A stretch of DNA of 64,000 bases from Rheinheimera lutimaris (GCF_013283795.1 NZ_JABSOD010000014.1:28711-92710), one strand, 5' to 3'. Positions 8,740 through 16,828 are shown, counted from the first letter of the stretch. Notes: generated from the letters alone by a model not told the origin. Numbers and translations: made by a program.

Positions 8740-9315
8740 TTAAAACACTAAAGATAATTGCGCCCCCAGCGTAGTGCGGCTAAACCGGCTGTAGTGCGTT
8801 CTGTCCTGATAGTCCGGAAACATCGCCGGCTCATAGCCGGTTTGATAGCGTAAGCTGTACCAATTACCGTACAGCTCAAGCCGTAAATTGTCATGCAGCT
8901 TAACTTCCAGCCCGGTTTTTGCCATAACATGGCAACAATTGTCATCGGCACTGTTTAACCAGTAAAACAGGCTGTCATTAATATCCAGCCCCGCCTGGAT
9001 ATAGGGGCTGAGCCACCAATCCATACCCACGCGACCATAAATAAACACCGGCCTGACACGGCCATCCGCGTACCCGGCAGGCGTGGCATTTAGCGCAATA
9101 CGCTGATAGCTAATACCGGCCTGCATATAAAGATCATTGCGCTCAACGCGGCGCAACGCCAGCGATAAACCGGCACTTTCCGCTTTATCGCCTTGCTCGG
9201 TAAACAGCGATACTATCTTTTGCTCATTACCACCCCAAGCCGCTGCTTGCAGCGGCAATACCGCCAACGCAGCAACCAACACCAGGCCCGTCGCCACAAC
9301 ATTACCAAACCGCAT
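8740..9315 (-). CDS. Small outer-membrane beta-barrel protein, unknown role
   Basis: The ATG at 9315 gives 191 residues; a GTG two codons earlier lies too close to the AAAGAG ribosome site. A signal peptide is clear: MRFGN, then a hydrophobic core ending in LPLQAAA before WGG. The mature part alternates short amphipathic strands rich in Tyr and Trp (for example YMQAGISYQRI and LRLELYGNWYSLRYQ) and ends in LSLVF, the terminal-Phe signature for outer-membrane insertion. Length suggests an eight-stranded barrel. It runs convergent to the polysaccharide operon with about 20 bases between. A palindrome-containing repeat lies in its promoter region. I do not recognise a named family beyond an OmpA/acyloxyacyl hydrolase-like barrel. 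Confidence 0.65.
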   Translation of the reverse strand: MRFGNVVATGLVLVAALAVLPLQAAAWGGNEQKIVSLFTEQGDKAESAGLSLALRRVERNDLYMQAGISYQRIALNATPAGYADGRVRPVFIYGRVGMDWWLSPYIQAGLDINDSLFYWLNSADDNCCHVMAKTGLEVKLHDNLRLELYGNWYSLRYQTGYEPAMFPDYQDRTHYSRFSRTTLGAQLSLVF

Positions 9316-9324
9316 ATCCACACT

Positions 9325-9364
9325 CTTTGTTTACATTGTTAACATGAAGCGGCGAATAATACCT
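9325..9364. repeat. Left copy of 40-bp imperfect direct repeat flanking accessory segment
   Basis: The 40 bases starting CTTTGTTTACAT and ending AATAATACCT match 13494-13533 at 35 positions in the same orientation. This copy lies directly upstream of the outer-membrane protein gene. Read on the minus strand it supplies TATTAT (a possible -10) followed by the near-palindrome TGTTAACAATGTAAACA. It is therefore probably that gene's promoter/operator as well as one end of the accessory segment. Confidence 0.7.
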
Positions 9365-9422
9365 GAATTCCACCAACCAGCCCAGAGTTAACGCTATAAG
9401 CTACAGAAAAGGATAGAGTGAT

Positions 9423-9524
9423 ATGCTTGCATACTACATTGCTTTTTCGTCTTGGTTTATTGGATCTCTAATTTTACTCTGCTTGGCTTACTACGTTGTA
9501 GGGAAACAAATAAACAACAAATAA
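9423..9524 (+). CDS. Possible 33-residue single-span membrane peptide
   Basis: The small frame starts with ATG nine bases after a good AAAAGGA ribosome site. It encodes MLAYYIAFSSWFIGSLILLC followed by LAYYVVGKQINNK, a typical one-pass membrane peptide with a positively charged tail. It is the first frame inside the AT-rich accessory segment. It is supported by ribosome site, hydrophobicity and charge only; homology is unknown. It may equally be chance coding in an AT-rich leader. Confidence 0.35.
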   Translation: MLAYYIAFSSWFIGSLILLCLAYYVVGKQINNK

Positions 9525-9615
9525 TTGACATAAAAAAACAATTGAGATAGAGTTGGGACTGCGCGCGTCATGGTAAAAAAATGTATCTTCCATTTTGCTG
9601 ATAAGGAGAGTTCTG

Positions 9616-10254
9616 ATGAGGCGACTTAGCCGGATTGCTTTGTGTCTTCCGTTATTACTGCTTGATATAGAGCACAGCCCAGACAATACTTCCCATGTAC
9701 AATTTAGCGAATCGTCTGAGCAGCTTAGCAGCGGCTGGGGCTGGCGATTAGGTTTGAATAATGCAAATGCGGAATGTGGGCCAGGATATGGTGGTGATAT
9801 GCAAGTATGTCATAGGCCACCTCCCGGCGGTGGCTGGGGATGGCCAGATCCATGCTCTTGGTACTGTGGTGATAACTCTGGCCCCCCTAACAATGAGGGT
9901 GGTGGCGGCGGCGGATATACTCCACCACCAACGCCAACACAACCAAATGACTATAGACCTATTAGTTATGAGAGATGTGTAGCTGATGCAGCTAATGATA
10001 AGGAGCATTGTATGTTCCTTGCTGGCTCTGTAGCTGTTTTAACATCTGGCTTATGTACTGGTTTTGCATTCCCACCAGCAGTAGCAGCTTGTGTTGCAGT
10101 TGCAAGTGTAGGAGGGCTTTGGGAGGGGAGAAATTGTGGCATCAGATATAATGAACACACTTATCACTGTAGCACACTGTTCGCTCTGAATGGTGGTGGA
10201 TATGGAGGAGGCGGTGGCGGCTGCGGAGCATATGGCTGTACAGCAATTCCCTAA
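9616..10254 (+). CDS. Gly/Cys-rich, probably exported protein of unknown function
   Basis: Not recognised. The ATG at 9616 follows AAGGAGAG at an ideal distance and gives 212 residues. The N-terminus (MRRLSRIALCLPLLLL) is basic then hydrophobic, like a signal peptide or membrane anchor. Next comes a Trp/Gly/Cys-rich region (GWGWRLG, GPGYGG, GGGWGWPDPC), a polyGly-Pro linker, a hydrophobic Gly/Ala/Val segment at about 140-168 and a polyGly C-terminus. About 12 cysteines follow the signal region, which suggests disulphides outside the cytoplasm. A small two-span membrane protein is encoded next. A secreted peptide with an immunity-type partner is one speculative reading; a surface structural protein is another. 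Confidence 0.6.
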   Translation: MRRLSRIALCLPLLLLDIEHSPDNTSHVQFSESSEQLSSGWGWRLGLNNANAECGPGYGGDMQVCHRPPPGGGWGWPDPCSWYCGDNSGPPNNEGGGGGGYTPPPTPTQPNDYRPISYERCVADAANDKEHCMFLAGSVAVLTSGLCTGFAFPPAVAACVAVASVGGLWEGRNCGIRYNEHTYHCSTLFALNGGGYGGGGGGCGAYGCTAIP

Positions 10255-10295
10255 TGCCGGTTCTAATTACAATACTATATAGTTTAACTACTTGA

Positions 10296-10330
10296 ATACC
10301 CATTCAGAAACAGCGTTTCTGCGTGGGTAT
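10296..10330 (+). repeat. Strong two-part hairpin after the Gly/Cys-rich gene
   Basis: ATACCCA and TGGGTAT enclose CAGAAAC-AGC-GTTTCTG, giving two seven-base stems separated by a two-by-two internal loop. It lies 40 bases after the stop codon. No T-run follows, so an intrinsic terminator is uncertain; mRNA 3' stabilisation is possible. Confidence 0.5.
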
Positions 10331-10446
10331 GAATGAAACGTAGGAAGCTCGCCCCGAAGAAATACGGCAAGCCACTGATTTTTATGATAATAACCCTGAA
10401 TCTTCTCTTGGCAACTTAGAGACGATACATATTACCGGAACTAGTT

Positions 10447-10680
10447 ATGGAAAAATCAGCCAAAACAATCATCAAGAAAGGTAAATATATTACCATTTCA
10501 TTAATTACAGCGATAACTTTCTTAATTAACCTGTCAGAATATTACATACTAGGAACATTCGGAAAGAGCCCCTTATCACTATCTATAGGTTCATTTTCTA
10601 TTATCGTAGTTTCAGTAAGCAGCATCTTTTACTACTTAGAAAAAACAATTGACTCACTCGAGAATAACAATAAAAAATAA
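10447..10680 (+). CDS. Small two-span membrane protein, unknown
   Basis: Not recognised. The 77 residues have a basic N-terminus (EKSAKTIIKKGKY), a hydrophobic segment at about 14-35, a short loop (GTFGKSPLSLS), a second hydrophobic segment at about 47-64 and a charged Asn/Lys-rich tail. The predicted topology puts both ends in the cytoplasm. The coding sequence is AT-rich compared with the flanking core genes. It sits between the Gly/Cys-rich exported protein and a long exported ankyrin-like protein, so a role tied to one of them (immunity, assembly) is possible but not shown. There is no strong ribosome site immediately upstream. Confidence 0.5.
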   Translation: MEKSAKTIIKKGKYITISLITAITFLINLSEYYILGTFGKSPLSLSIGSFSIIVVSVSSIFYYLEKTIDSLENNNKK

Positions 10681-10723
10681 TATTCAGAGATACAAACAAA
10701 GCCCCTACTAAAAGGCACACATA

Positions 10724-12364
10724 ATGAAAAAAAAATTTGTAATTGGCACTTTTTTTTCTTTATTTTTTATTGTTATAGCCGTACTGCAAAACTCGGATGG
10801 CAATACCGCTCACAACAATGATGATACAACACTAACATATAGTAAACCTCAGTATACCGAGTATAGTGCTACAACACTTGCTACTTTACCATCGCAGGTT
10901 AACAGGACTAACGCTCCCATCTGTGAGAGTCTCGAGCAATTAAGAAATGAGCTAGCAACAACTCGCGCTCGTATGCTGGAAGCCGAAACTCTATTGTATG
11001 ACTCACTTGCACAGGCAGACATAAGTATTAAAGGCAAAAATGCGCTTTATAGTGCTGCAGGCTTTCCGGTGAGTAACTTTCGTACCAAACGAGTTGGTTT
11101 TGCTCCGAATAACCTTGTCAATTTTGCTTTTAACTCCCAGCCACAGCCTGTAATGCCTCCAGCCAGCTACCAACTGACGTTGGCGCTCGCTAAGTCGAGC
11201 AACCTCGACATCATTCAGATGCTGAAAAATGGTAAGCTAACACAAAACTCTACCTTTGATGGCTGGAATATCTTATCCACCATAATGCTACATTCCCAGT
11301 TGGATCCATCTACCTTGCAACAAATAGGTAGCGCCGGAATCAAAGTCACACTAACCGATTTGGTTTTTGCCACTCTCACAAAACAAAACGAGTTAGTGCT
11401 TGACGCGCTTGCGCAGTCATATCAAGGCGATCTAAACACCCTTTTTCAAGCTAACGGTAAGTTCTATAACTTGGTTACCTTGAGTACAGAAATGTTGCAC
11501 TACCCTGCGCTTAAACTGTGGAGCAGCCATGGCGTAAGACACAATATCGTGCCTGATTTTTACAGCTCTCTCGACATTCTACCCGTTCCTGTCAACGAAC
11601 ATGAGCAGGCGCAAGCATTAGCCATCCTAGATTTCCTTGTTAAATACGGGGTACAAGCTAATTATCCTCACACCCTTAGCCGGATTCATCAATGGACCAA
11701 TCGACAATACCAAGACTTGCTGCAACTGTCAGATAGCTTTGAACAATTAACCGGCGATAGCCGTATTCCAAAAGAGCAAGTTCAATTCCTGGAACAAGTG
11801 CGACAGACTCAGTCTGTCTACTATGCACTGCTAGACAGGTTAAGCGTCCAGCAACATAACTGTGGCGAGTTCGACATAAGTCTGTATGCTTTGTTCGACG
11901 AAGAAGGACATAAAAACATGCAAGATTGGCTGTCATCACTCCCTAGAATGAATAAAATGAGCGAAGAAGAGATTTTTGCATTAACCTTGGCTCTTGATAC
12001 ACAAAAAACTGTCGATGCCGGTGATTATGATAGCGTTGTCGCTTTGCTGGAGAAATACGGCAGCTTGGGTGGTGCCCACCCAGAGTTTGATCAGCTACTG
12101 TTTATCAGCATGCTTAGTCACCATGCCGATGTCGATCAACTAGTTCAAATGTCTCAGCTCGCTCAAATTCCGGACAATGCTGTTTTCATGCTAATTGCTC
12201 AACAACGAATAGATGAAATTGTCAAACTGATCCCCTATGGTTTAAATGTGGAAATCACGAATAATGTGGGCCAGACTCCGCTACAGTTTGCCAGTGAAAT
12301 TGGTCTTGATTTTGGCAAAATGATGCAGCTTTCCGAAACTCTTAATTTGGCAACCATCAAGTAG
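10724..12364 (+). CDS. Exported or membrane-anchored ankyrin-like repeat protein
   Basis: The protein has 546 residues. MKKK followed by a hydrophobic stretch to about residue 21 is an uncleaved anchor or signal peptide. The body is helical, with weakly repeating units of about 30-35 residues. The last clear one (LNVEITNNVGQTPLQFASEIG) matches the ankyrin consensus G-x-TPL-x-x-A; earlier units (for example NGKLTQNSTFDGWNILSTIM) are degenerate. Ankyrin proteins usually bind other proteins, and no enzymatic motif is seen. The gene is less GC-rich than the core genes nearby and lies 40 bases before a Fic-family gene in the same direction. Periplasmic ankyrin proteins can inhibit a partner toxin or enzyme, but here that is only inference. 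Confidence 0.6.
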   Translation: MKKKFVIGTFFSLFFIVIAVLQNSDGNTAHNNDDTTLTYSKPQYTEYSATTLATLPSQVNRTNAPICESLEQLRNELATTRARMLEAETLLYDSLAQADISIKGKNALYSAAGFPVSNFRTKRVGFAPNNLVNFAFNSQPQPVMPPASYQLTLALAKSSNLDIIQMLKNGKLTQNSTFDGWNILSTIMLHSQLDPSTLQQIGSAGIKVTLTDLVFATLTKQNELVLDALAQSYQGDLNTLFQANGKFYNLVTLSTEMLHYPALKLWSSHGVRHNIVPDFYSSLDILPVPVNEHEQAQALAILDFLVKYGVQANYPHTLSRIHQWTNRQYQDLLQLSDSFEQLTGDSRIPKEQVQFLEQVRQTQSVYYALLDRLSVQQHNCGEFDISLYALFDEEGHKNMQDWLSSLPRMNKMSEEEIFALTLALDTQKTVDAGDYDSVVALLEKYGSLGGAHPEFDQLLFISMLSHHADVDQLVQMSQLAQIPDNAVFMLIAQQRIDEIVKLIPYGLNVEITNNVGQTPLQFASEIGLDFGKMMQLSETLNLATIK

Positions 12365-12404
12365 CAGATGCCAAGATGACTACGAAAGCAATGGAATAGA
12401 TGAG

Positions 12405-13358
12405 TTGAACAGCTATCTAAAAATGGAATACTTCCACCGCTACCTGGCCGGTGGCCCTGCGCTCCGTCAAGGGCGGAAAATCAATCGTCGCGAGTTCATC
12501 ATTGCCCGGTCCGGCATTCAAAATGCCACACCTCAGGCTTTGGAAGTTGCTGCTGCAACACACCGCTTTAGCTCTGCAGTTACTTTGCTGACCCAAATCA
12601 CTCAACTTAATTTGGGGCTATTGAGCACCATCAATAATACTTTAAGAGGGAAACTGGATAGCCCAATACTTCGCAATAAACCTTTGATATTTCATGCCCT
12701 GCGGGCAATGAACCATTATCACTGTCCAGTCCCGGAGCAAGCAATTGAGCAAACCATTAAACAATTAAGCAAAGTACAGCCAAATCACAGTACAACCGAA
12801 CAGATATTGGCGCTGATGGCACACATTACTCTTAACCACCCATTTACCGAAGGTAATGGCCGGACAACTCGCGCTTTGTTTGAAGCCTTAAACCAGAGCT
12901 GTTGCCACCACACTATGTTATCGCCTTATCTGTTTGTACTAGCCAGCAACCGTATGGATGACTTTATTGGTTTCCTCCATTCGCATCAAGATGATACCTT
13001 TAACAATATTGGCCGGAGATTTATTAATGATTATTCGACATGGAAAGAACACTTTCTGAAGCAAATAACGGCTATCGAGCACACAGCATGTGAGAAAGTG
13101 AGTAACAAAATGCTATTTATGCAAACCGGTAATTGGTATCACCCCTTAATGCATCTTTTCTGGCAAAATCCTATTATCAGTGTCAAAACAATACCCGCAA
13201 AAGTCTCCGATTATTCCGTAACCAAACACGGACTGGATATCCTACTAAACCGCCAAGTCATCTCCATTAACACCTTCCAGAATGAACTCTGCTTTGTTGC
13301 TAATGATATCCTTGCTGCTCATGAGTACGTAGAAGCAGCTTTGTTTGCCTCTGCTTGA
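12405..13358 (+). CDS. Fic-family protein
   Basis: The full Fic active-site motif HPFTEGNGRTTR is at residues 145-156 (catalytic His145), so AMP transfer from ATP to a target hydroxyl is possible. The first 100 residues are helical, as in Fic proteins with an N-terminal cap, but I do not see a clear inhibitory [S/T]xxxE[G/N] helix. The C-terminal 100 residues (SVKTIPAKVSDYSVTKHGLD onward) have the look of a winged-helix-like tail. Start is uncertain: a TTG at 12405 or the ATG at 12423; neither has a strong ribosome site. It is the last gene of the AT-rich segment between the direct repeats. It could be a toxin, a housekeeping modifier or an effector. Confidence 0.82.
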   Translation: MNSYLKMEYFHRYLAGGPALRQGRKINRREFIIARSGIQNATPQALEVAAATHRFSSAVTLLTQITQLNLGLLSTINNTLRGKLDSPILRNKPLIFHALRAMNHYHCPVPEQAIEQTIKQLSKVQPNHSTTEQILALMAHITLNHPFTEGNGRTTRALFEALNQSCCHHTMLSPYLFVLASNRMDDFIGFLHSHQDDTFNNIGRRFINDYSTWKEHFLKQITAIEHTACEKVSNKMLFMQTGNWYHPLMHLFWQNPIISVKTIPAKVSDYSVTKHGLDILLNRQVISINTFQNELCFVANDILAAHEYVEAALFASA

Positions 13359-13493
13359 ACCGTGCATAATCTGGTAACAATGACAAACGATTTTATGTTG
13401 TAACTTTGGCAACAACCAGAAACAGCATTTTTCCTGCCTATCTCAGTCCGATTGCCACCCGTACCACTATATTGTTAATTTACTTTAAGTCTC

Positions 13494-13533
13494 CTTTGTT
13501 TACATAGTAAACACAAAGCGGCGGATAATACCT
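13494..13533. repeat. Right copy of 40-bp imperfect direct repeat flanking accessory segment
   Basis: It matches 9325-9364 at 35 of 40 positions. This copy contains the perfect palindrome TGTTTACATAGTAAACA. Read on the minus strand it again offers TATTAT near one end, but no gene begins in that direction here. It therefore looks like an orphan duplicate of the promoter region of the outer-membrane protein gene, left on the far side of the inserted segment. Confidence 0.7.
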
Positions 13534-13576
13534 AAGACTGACGCGCCGGCGCAATTAAAAGGCTTAACACCCGGTG

Positions 13577-14920
13577 CTACAACGCCAAATACCAGCTGGC
13601 GATAGAGAAATACAATACCACCCCGGCCACGTCGGCTATTGAAGTAATCAATGGGCCGCTAGCGGTGGCGGGGTCGAGTTTAAAGCGGCTGAGCAAAAAC
13701 GGCAGTGATAAACCAATTAAGCTGCCGGCTAATACCACCAGCATCATGGTAAGGGCCACGACTACGGCAATATCATAGCCACCGCGCCACCAGCCTAAGC
13801 CCACTACGGCAGCAGCCATGGTTAGACCCAGTAAGCCGGCGACCAGACATTCTTTACCGAGCAAATAGCCCCAATCACGCAGTTTAATGTCGCCGGTAGC
13901 CAGTGCCCGCACCATAAGCGTGCCCGATTGAGCACCGGCATTGCCGCTGCTGCCGATTAACAGCGGCAAAAAGAATAACAATGCGATATGGTTAGAAATA
14001 ATGCCTTCAAAATAGGCGATACCGGCGCCGGAGAAAATATTACCGAACACCAAAATAACCAGCCAAAACACCCGTTTGCGATACAACAAGGCGATGCCGG
14101 CGTCTTTAACACTGGTTTCCAGCTTACCGATGGTAGCGGTTTTGTGAAAATCCTCTGTGGCTTCTGCCGCAGCGACGTCCATCGCATCGTCGTAGGTAAC
14201 AATGCCGACCATCTGATGTTCACTGTTTACAATTGGCAGCGCGAGTAAGTCGTACTTGGCAATCAGTGCTGCCACTTCTTCCTGTGGCATATCGACAACA
14301 GCATAGATAGGGTCGTGGTTAATCAACTCTTCCAGCGCCATCTGCAGCGGTGCCAGAATAAGATCACGCAACGACACCACACCGATAAGCTTGCGCGCAG
14401 CATCTACCACATAAGCAGAATAAATGGTTTCCTTATCCGGCGCTTCACGGCGCAAAGAATCCAGCGCCTGGGTCACTGTCAGCTCGGCCGCAAGGATGGC
14501 ATAGTCTGAGGTCATAATGGCACCGGCGGTACCTTCTTTGTACGACGTCAGCCGTAATAAATCTTCGCGCTCGGCCTGGGCCAGCGCCGGCAGCAGGGTT
14601 TCGCGCTGCTCATCATCCAGCCGGTTAAATAAATCAGCCCGTTCATCAGATGACATCTGGCGGATAATAGGCGCCAGCTTGCGCCGGCTGATACTGATAG
14701 ATAAGTTAACCTGATCTTCTGCCGGTAAATAGCCGAATACTTCGGCTTGTTCAGCACGCGGAAATACCGTCAGCAAGGTCCATAAATCGTTCGGTGCAAA
14801 CTCCACCAGCGCACTGGCCAAGTCAGCCGGGTGCACATCATCCAGTTGTTCACGCAGCTGCGGCACAGTACCGGATTCGAGCGCACTGCGAAGCGTGGCG
14901 ATTAGCGCTGGCAATTCCAT
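13577..14920 (-). CDS. mgtE: MgtE magnesium transporter
   Basis: The protein has 447 residues with the full MgtE architecture. An N-terminal helical domain (about 1-125, with VHPADLASALVEFAP) is followed by two CBS domains (about 130-250, with GAIMTSDYAIL and LPIVNSEHQMVGIVTYDDAMD). Then comes a membrane pore domain of five segments (about 285-447). The pore segments GSSGNAGAQSGTLMVRALATG and DPATASGPLITSIADVAGV hold the residues that line the Mg2+ path, including the conserved Asp near the C-terminus. It mediates Mg2+ (and Co2+) uptake, gated by intracellular Mg2+ bound to the CBS/N domains. It is monocistronic. GGAGG sits 12 bases before the ATG, slightly far. Confidence 0.96.
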   Translation of the reverse strand: MELPALIATLRSALESGTVPQLREQLDDVHPADLASALVEFAPNDLWTLLTVFPRAEQAEVFGYLPAEDQVNLSISISRRKLAPIIRQMSSDERADLFNRLDDEQRETLLPALAQAEREDLLRLTSYKEGTAGAIMTSDYAILAAELTVTQALDSLRREAPDKETIYSAYVVDAARKLIGVVSLRDLILAPLQMALEELINHDPIYAVVDMPQEEVAALIAKYDLLALPIVNSEHQMVGIVTYDDAMDVAAAEATEDFHKTATIGKLETSVKDAGIALLYRKRVFWLVILVFGNIFSGAGIAYFEGIISNHIALLFFLPLLIGSSGNAGAQSGTLMVRALATGDIKLRDWGYLLGKECLVAGLLGLTMAAAVVGLGWWRGGYDIAVVVALTMMLVVLAGSLIGLSLPFLLSRFKLDPATASGPLITSIADVAGVVLYFSIASWYLAL

Positions 14921-14981
14921 AGCAGTGTCACCCTCCGCAGTTGTGAATTAACATATTGCTGAATAAGCAAAAATTGGCGCT

Positions 14982-15010
14982 ATTTTATAAAGCCTTGCTG
15001 TGAATCTCAA
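14982..15010 (-). promoter_or_regulatory. Probable mgtE promoter
   Basis: On the minus strand TTGAGA (complement of 15005-15010) and TAAAAT (complement of 14982-14987) are spaced by exactly 17 bases, about 60 bases before the mgtE start. No riboswitch-like structure was recognised in the leader. Confidence 0.45.
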
Positions 15011-15082
15011 CTGAATATCACCTTGGGCGCAGACCGTGCTTCTTGTTAAGATAGCGGCATCAAGCATAATAGGTGTGATCAG

Positions 15083-15883
15083 ATGCCAAACACGCACAAC
15101 AATCCTTGCTCCTGGTGGCAGCCACAAGAACTTGCCATCGATGCCTGCAGGCACTACCGGCTGGGCCCGCTGAATATCTATTTACAGCGCCAACGCCAGC
15201 AATGGTTGCTGGCTCACGAATACAGTACAGAAGACATGCAACAGGCGCCGTGCCATACCGACATCAGCGTGATCCCGCTGCACCTGACCAGCCAGCGCTA
15301 TTTAATCAGCCTAAGTCCCGCCAACTATCAGCTGTTGCCCCGCCTGATGGACAGACCGGTCGTGGTCAAAACCATACAACCGGTTAATCTGCCACCGAAC
15401 GAGCAGACTACGCTGTATATCAGCTCGCCGGTATCATTAAGTGTGATGCTTACTCAGCCTGACATGTTACTACAAAACATAGCGGTTCAGCGTTTATCTG
15501 ACACCTGGTTTGGCCCGTCTACCCAGATAGGTGAGCTGTGCTATGCCGATAAAACCCATGCCCGTCATGCTAAAGCAGAGTTATCACTGCGACCGCACCG
15601 GGCTGTGACACCGGTAACGGTGCATAACCGCTCAACTCAGATGTTGTCGATAGACAAACTCAGTATCCCTGTACCTTTTCTCGCATTATACGCTTTACCT
15701 GACGGTAGCCTTTGGACAGATCCGGTGACGCTCAGCCATGAAGGCTTGCAGGCATTAGCGCACTTCCGCACCGGCAAACTATCAGCAGCTGAGGCTCAGG
15801 GCGCAACCCTGCTGTCAGAGCCTGTACAAAAACCAGAGAAGCACAGCCTGGTGCGCGCTTTTACCGATATCTTCAGTGATTAA
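15083..15883 (+). CDS. DUF432-type protein paired with an MscS channel
   Basis: The protein has 266 residues without signal peptide or membrane segment. It is rich in beta-strand-like sequence, with the pattern YRLGPLNIYLQR...WLLAHEY near the start and repeated VxLxxNRSTQMLSIDKLSIPVP-like strands late. From memory this fits the DUF432 family, whose members are commonly encoded next to small mechanosensitive channels. The MscS gene follows after 12 bases in the same direction with its own strong ribosome site, so the pair is almost certainly an operon. A cytoplasmic regulator or interaction partner of the channel is a reasonable inference. The biochemical role of DUF432 is not established as far as I know. 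AGGTG lies eight bases before the ATG. Confidence 0.65.
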   Translation: MPNTHNNPCSWWQPQELAIDACRHYRLGPLNIYLQRQRQQWLLAHEYSTEDMQQAPCHTDISVIPLHLTSQRYLISLSPANYQLLPRLMDRPVVVKTIQPVNLPPNEQTTLYISSPVSLSVMLTQPDMLLQNIAVQRLSDTWFGPSTQIGELCYADKTHARHAKAELSLRPHRAVTPVTVHNRSTQMLSIDKLSIPVPFLALYALPDGSLWTDPVTLSHEGLQALAHFRTGKLSAAEAQGATLLSEPVQKPEKHSLVRAFTDIFSD

Positions 15884-15895
15884 CCCGGAGGATCT

Positions 15896-16744
15896 ATGAC
15901 AGAGTCATTACTACAGTGGCTGCAAAGCGAACATATCGGCCATATCATTAAGGCCTCTATCCTGCTGCTGGCAGGTTTTATCTGTGCCAGTATGGCATCA
16001 CGCGCCGTCACCCGGTTTTTCAGTAAAAACTTCTCCCAGCATCATATTGTATTGTTTAAACGGCTGCTGTATTGGCTGATTGTTGCGTTGTTTGTCGCGT
16101 CGGCCCTGAAACAGCTTGGCTTTTCTCTAAGTGTACTATTGGGTGCGGCCGGTGTGTTGTCGGTAGCGCTGGGTTTTGCATCACAAACCTCAGCATCAAA
16201 CCTTATAAGCGGTTTATTTTTGATTGGCGAGCAGCCGTTTAAACTGGGCGATACGATAAAGGTGGGCAATACCACGGGGGAGGTGCTGTCGATTGATTTG
16301 CTGTCGGTGAAGCTACGTACTTTTGACAACCTGTTTGTCCGCATTCCAAACGAAACCCTGATTAAAAGCGAAGTAACAAACCTGACCCGCTTTCCGATCC
16401 GCCGTTTTGATCTGTTACTGGGCGTCGCATACAAAGAGCAGATCGCCACAGTGCGTAAAATATTACTGGATGTTGCTGATAAAAACCCACTTTGTCTGGA
16501 CGAGCCCAACCCGATGTTTTTATTTCTGGGTTTTGGTGATTCAGCGCTGAACATCCAGTTTTCTGTCTGGAGCAAACGGGAGAATTTTCGCGATTTGCGC
16601 AACAGCCTGCAGGAAGAGGTCAAACTGGCGTTCGATAAAGCCGACGTAGAAATACCCTTTCCGCAGCGCACGGTACACTTTAACCAGATAAATAATTCAC
16701 TGCTGCAGACTCAGGTTAACGAGGGCGCAGCCGACAAAACTTAA
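15896..16744 (+). CDS. Small-conductance mechanosensitive channel (MscS family)
   Basis: The protein has 282 residues, the size of the minimal MscS type. Three membrane helices lie at about 15-37, 52-72 and 78-105. The pore helix is Gly/Ala-rich (LLGAAGVLSVALGFASQTSAS). The cytoplasmic beta domain follows with the family pattern PFKLGDTIKVGNTTGEVLSIDLLSVKLRTFDN and VRIPNETLIKSEVTN, then the alpha/beta vestibule. It opens on membrane tension to release solutes during osmotic downshock. CCGGAGGAT precedes the ATG at an ideal distance, and the DUF432-type gene is directly upstream, so the two are co-expressed. Confidence 0.93.
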   Translation: MTESLLQWLQSEHIGHIIKASILLLAGFICASMASRAVTRFFSKNFSQHHIVLFKRLLYWLIVALFVASALKQLGFSLSVLLGAAGVLSVALGFASQTSASNLISGLFLIGEQPFKLGDTIKVGNTTGEVLSIDLLSVKLRTFDNLFVRIPNETLIKSEVTNLTRFPIRRFDLLLGVAYKEQIATVRKILLDVADKNPLCLDEPNPMFLFLGFGDSALNIQFSVWSKRENFRDLRNSLQEEVKLAFDKADVEIPFPQRTVHFNQINNSLLQTQVNEGAADKT

Positions 16745-16775
16745 GCTAAATATCTGACACCTAACAAGGTTAATG

Positions 16776-16789
16776 TTACCTTAAGGTAA
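16776..16789 (+). promoter_or_regulatory. 14-bp perfect palindrome upstream of the Omp85-like gene
   Basis: TTACCTTAAGGTAA lies 40 bases before the Omp85-like start codon, in an 84-base gap after the MscS gene. A dimeric repressor site is the simplest reading, but the cognate regulator is unknown. Confidence 0.35.
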
Positions 16790-16828
16790 GTACACTACTC
16801 TCGACTGATACCTTCAATGGAGTGAATC

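Noticed and set aside
10296..10330. Hairpin considered as an integron attC site
   Set aside because: No RYYYAAC/GTTRRRY core sites, no integrase gene, and no repeated copies between the accessory genes.
9325..13533. Accessory segment considered as an insertion sequence or transposon
   Set aside because: No transposase and no terminal inverted repeats at the ends; the flanking 40-mers are direct repeats only.
15043..15070. TTGTTA/CATAAT pair as promoter of the DUF432-type gene
   Set aside because: The predicted transcript would start after the AGGTG ribosome site, nearly leaderless; spacing of the hexamers alone was not enough to keep it.
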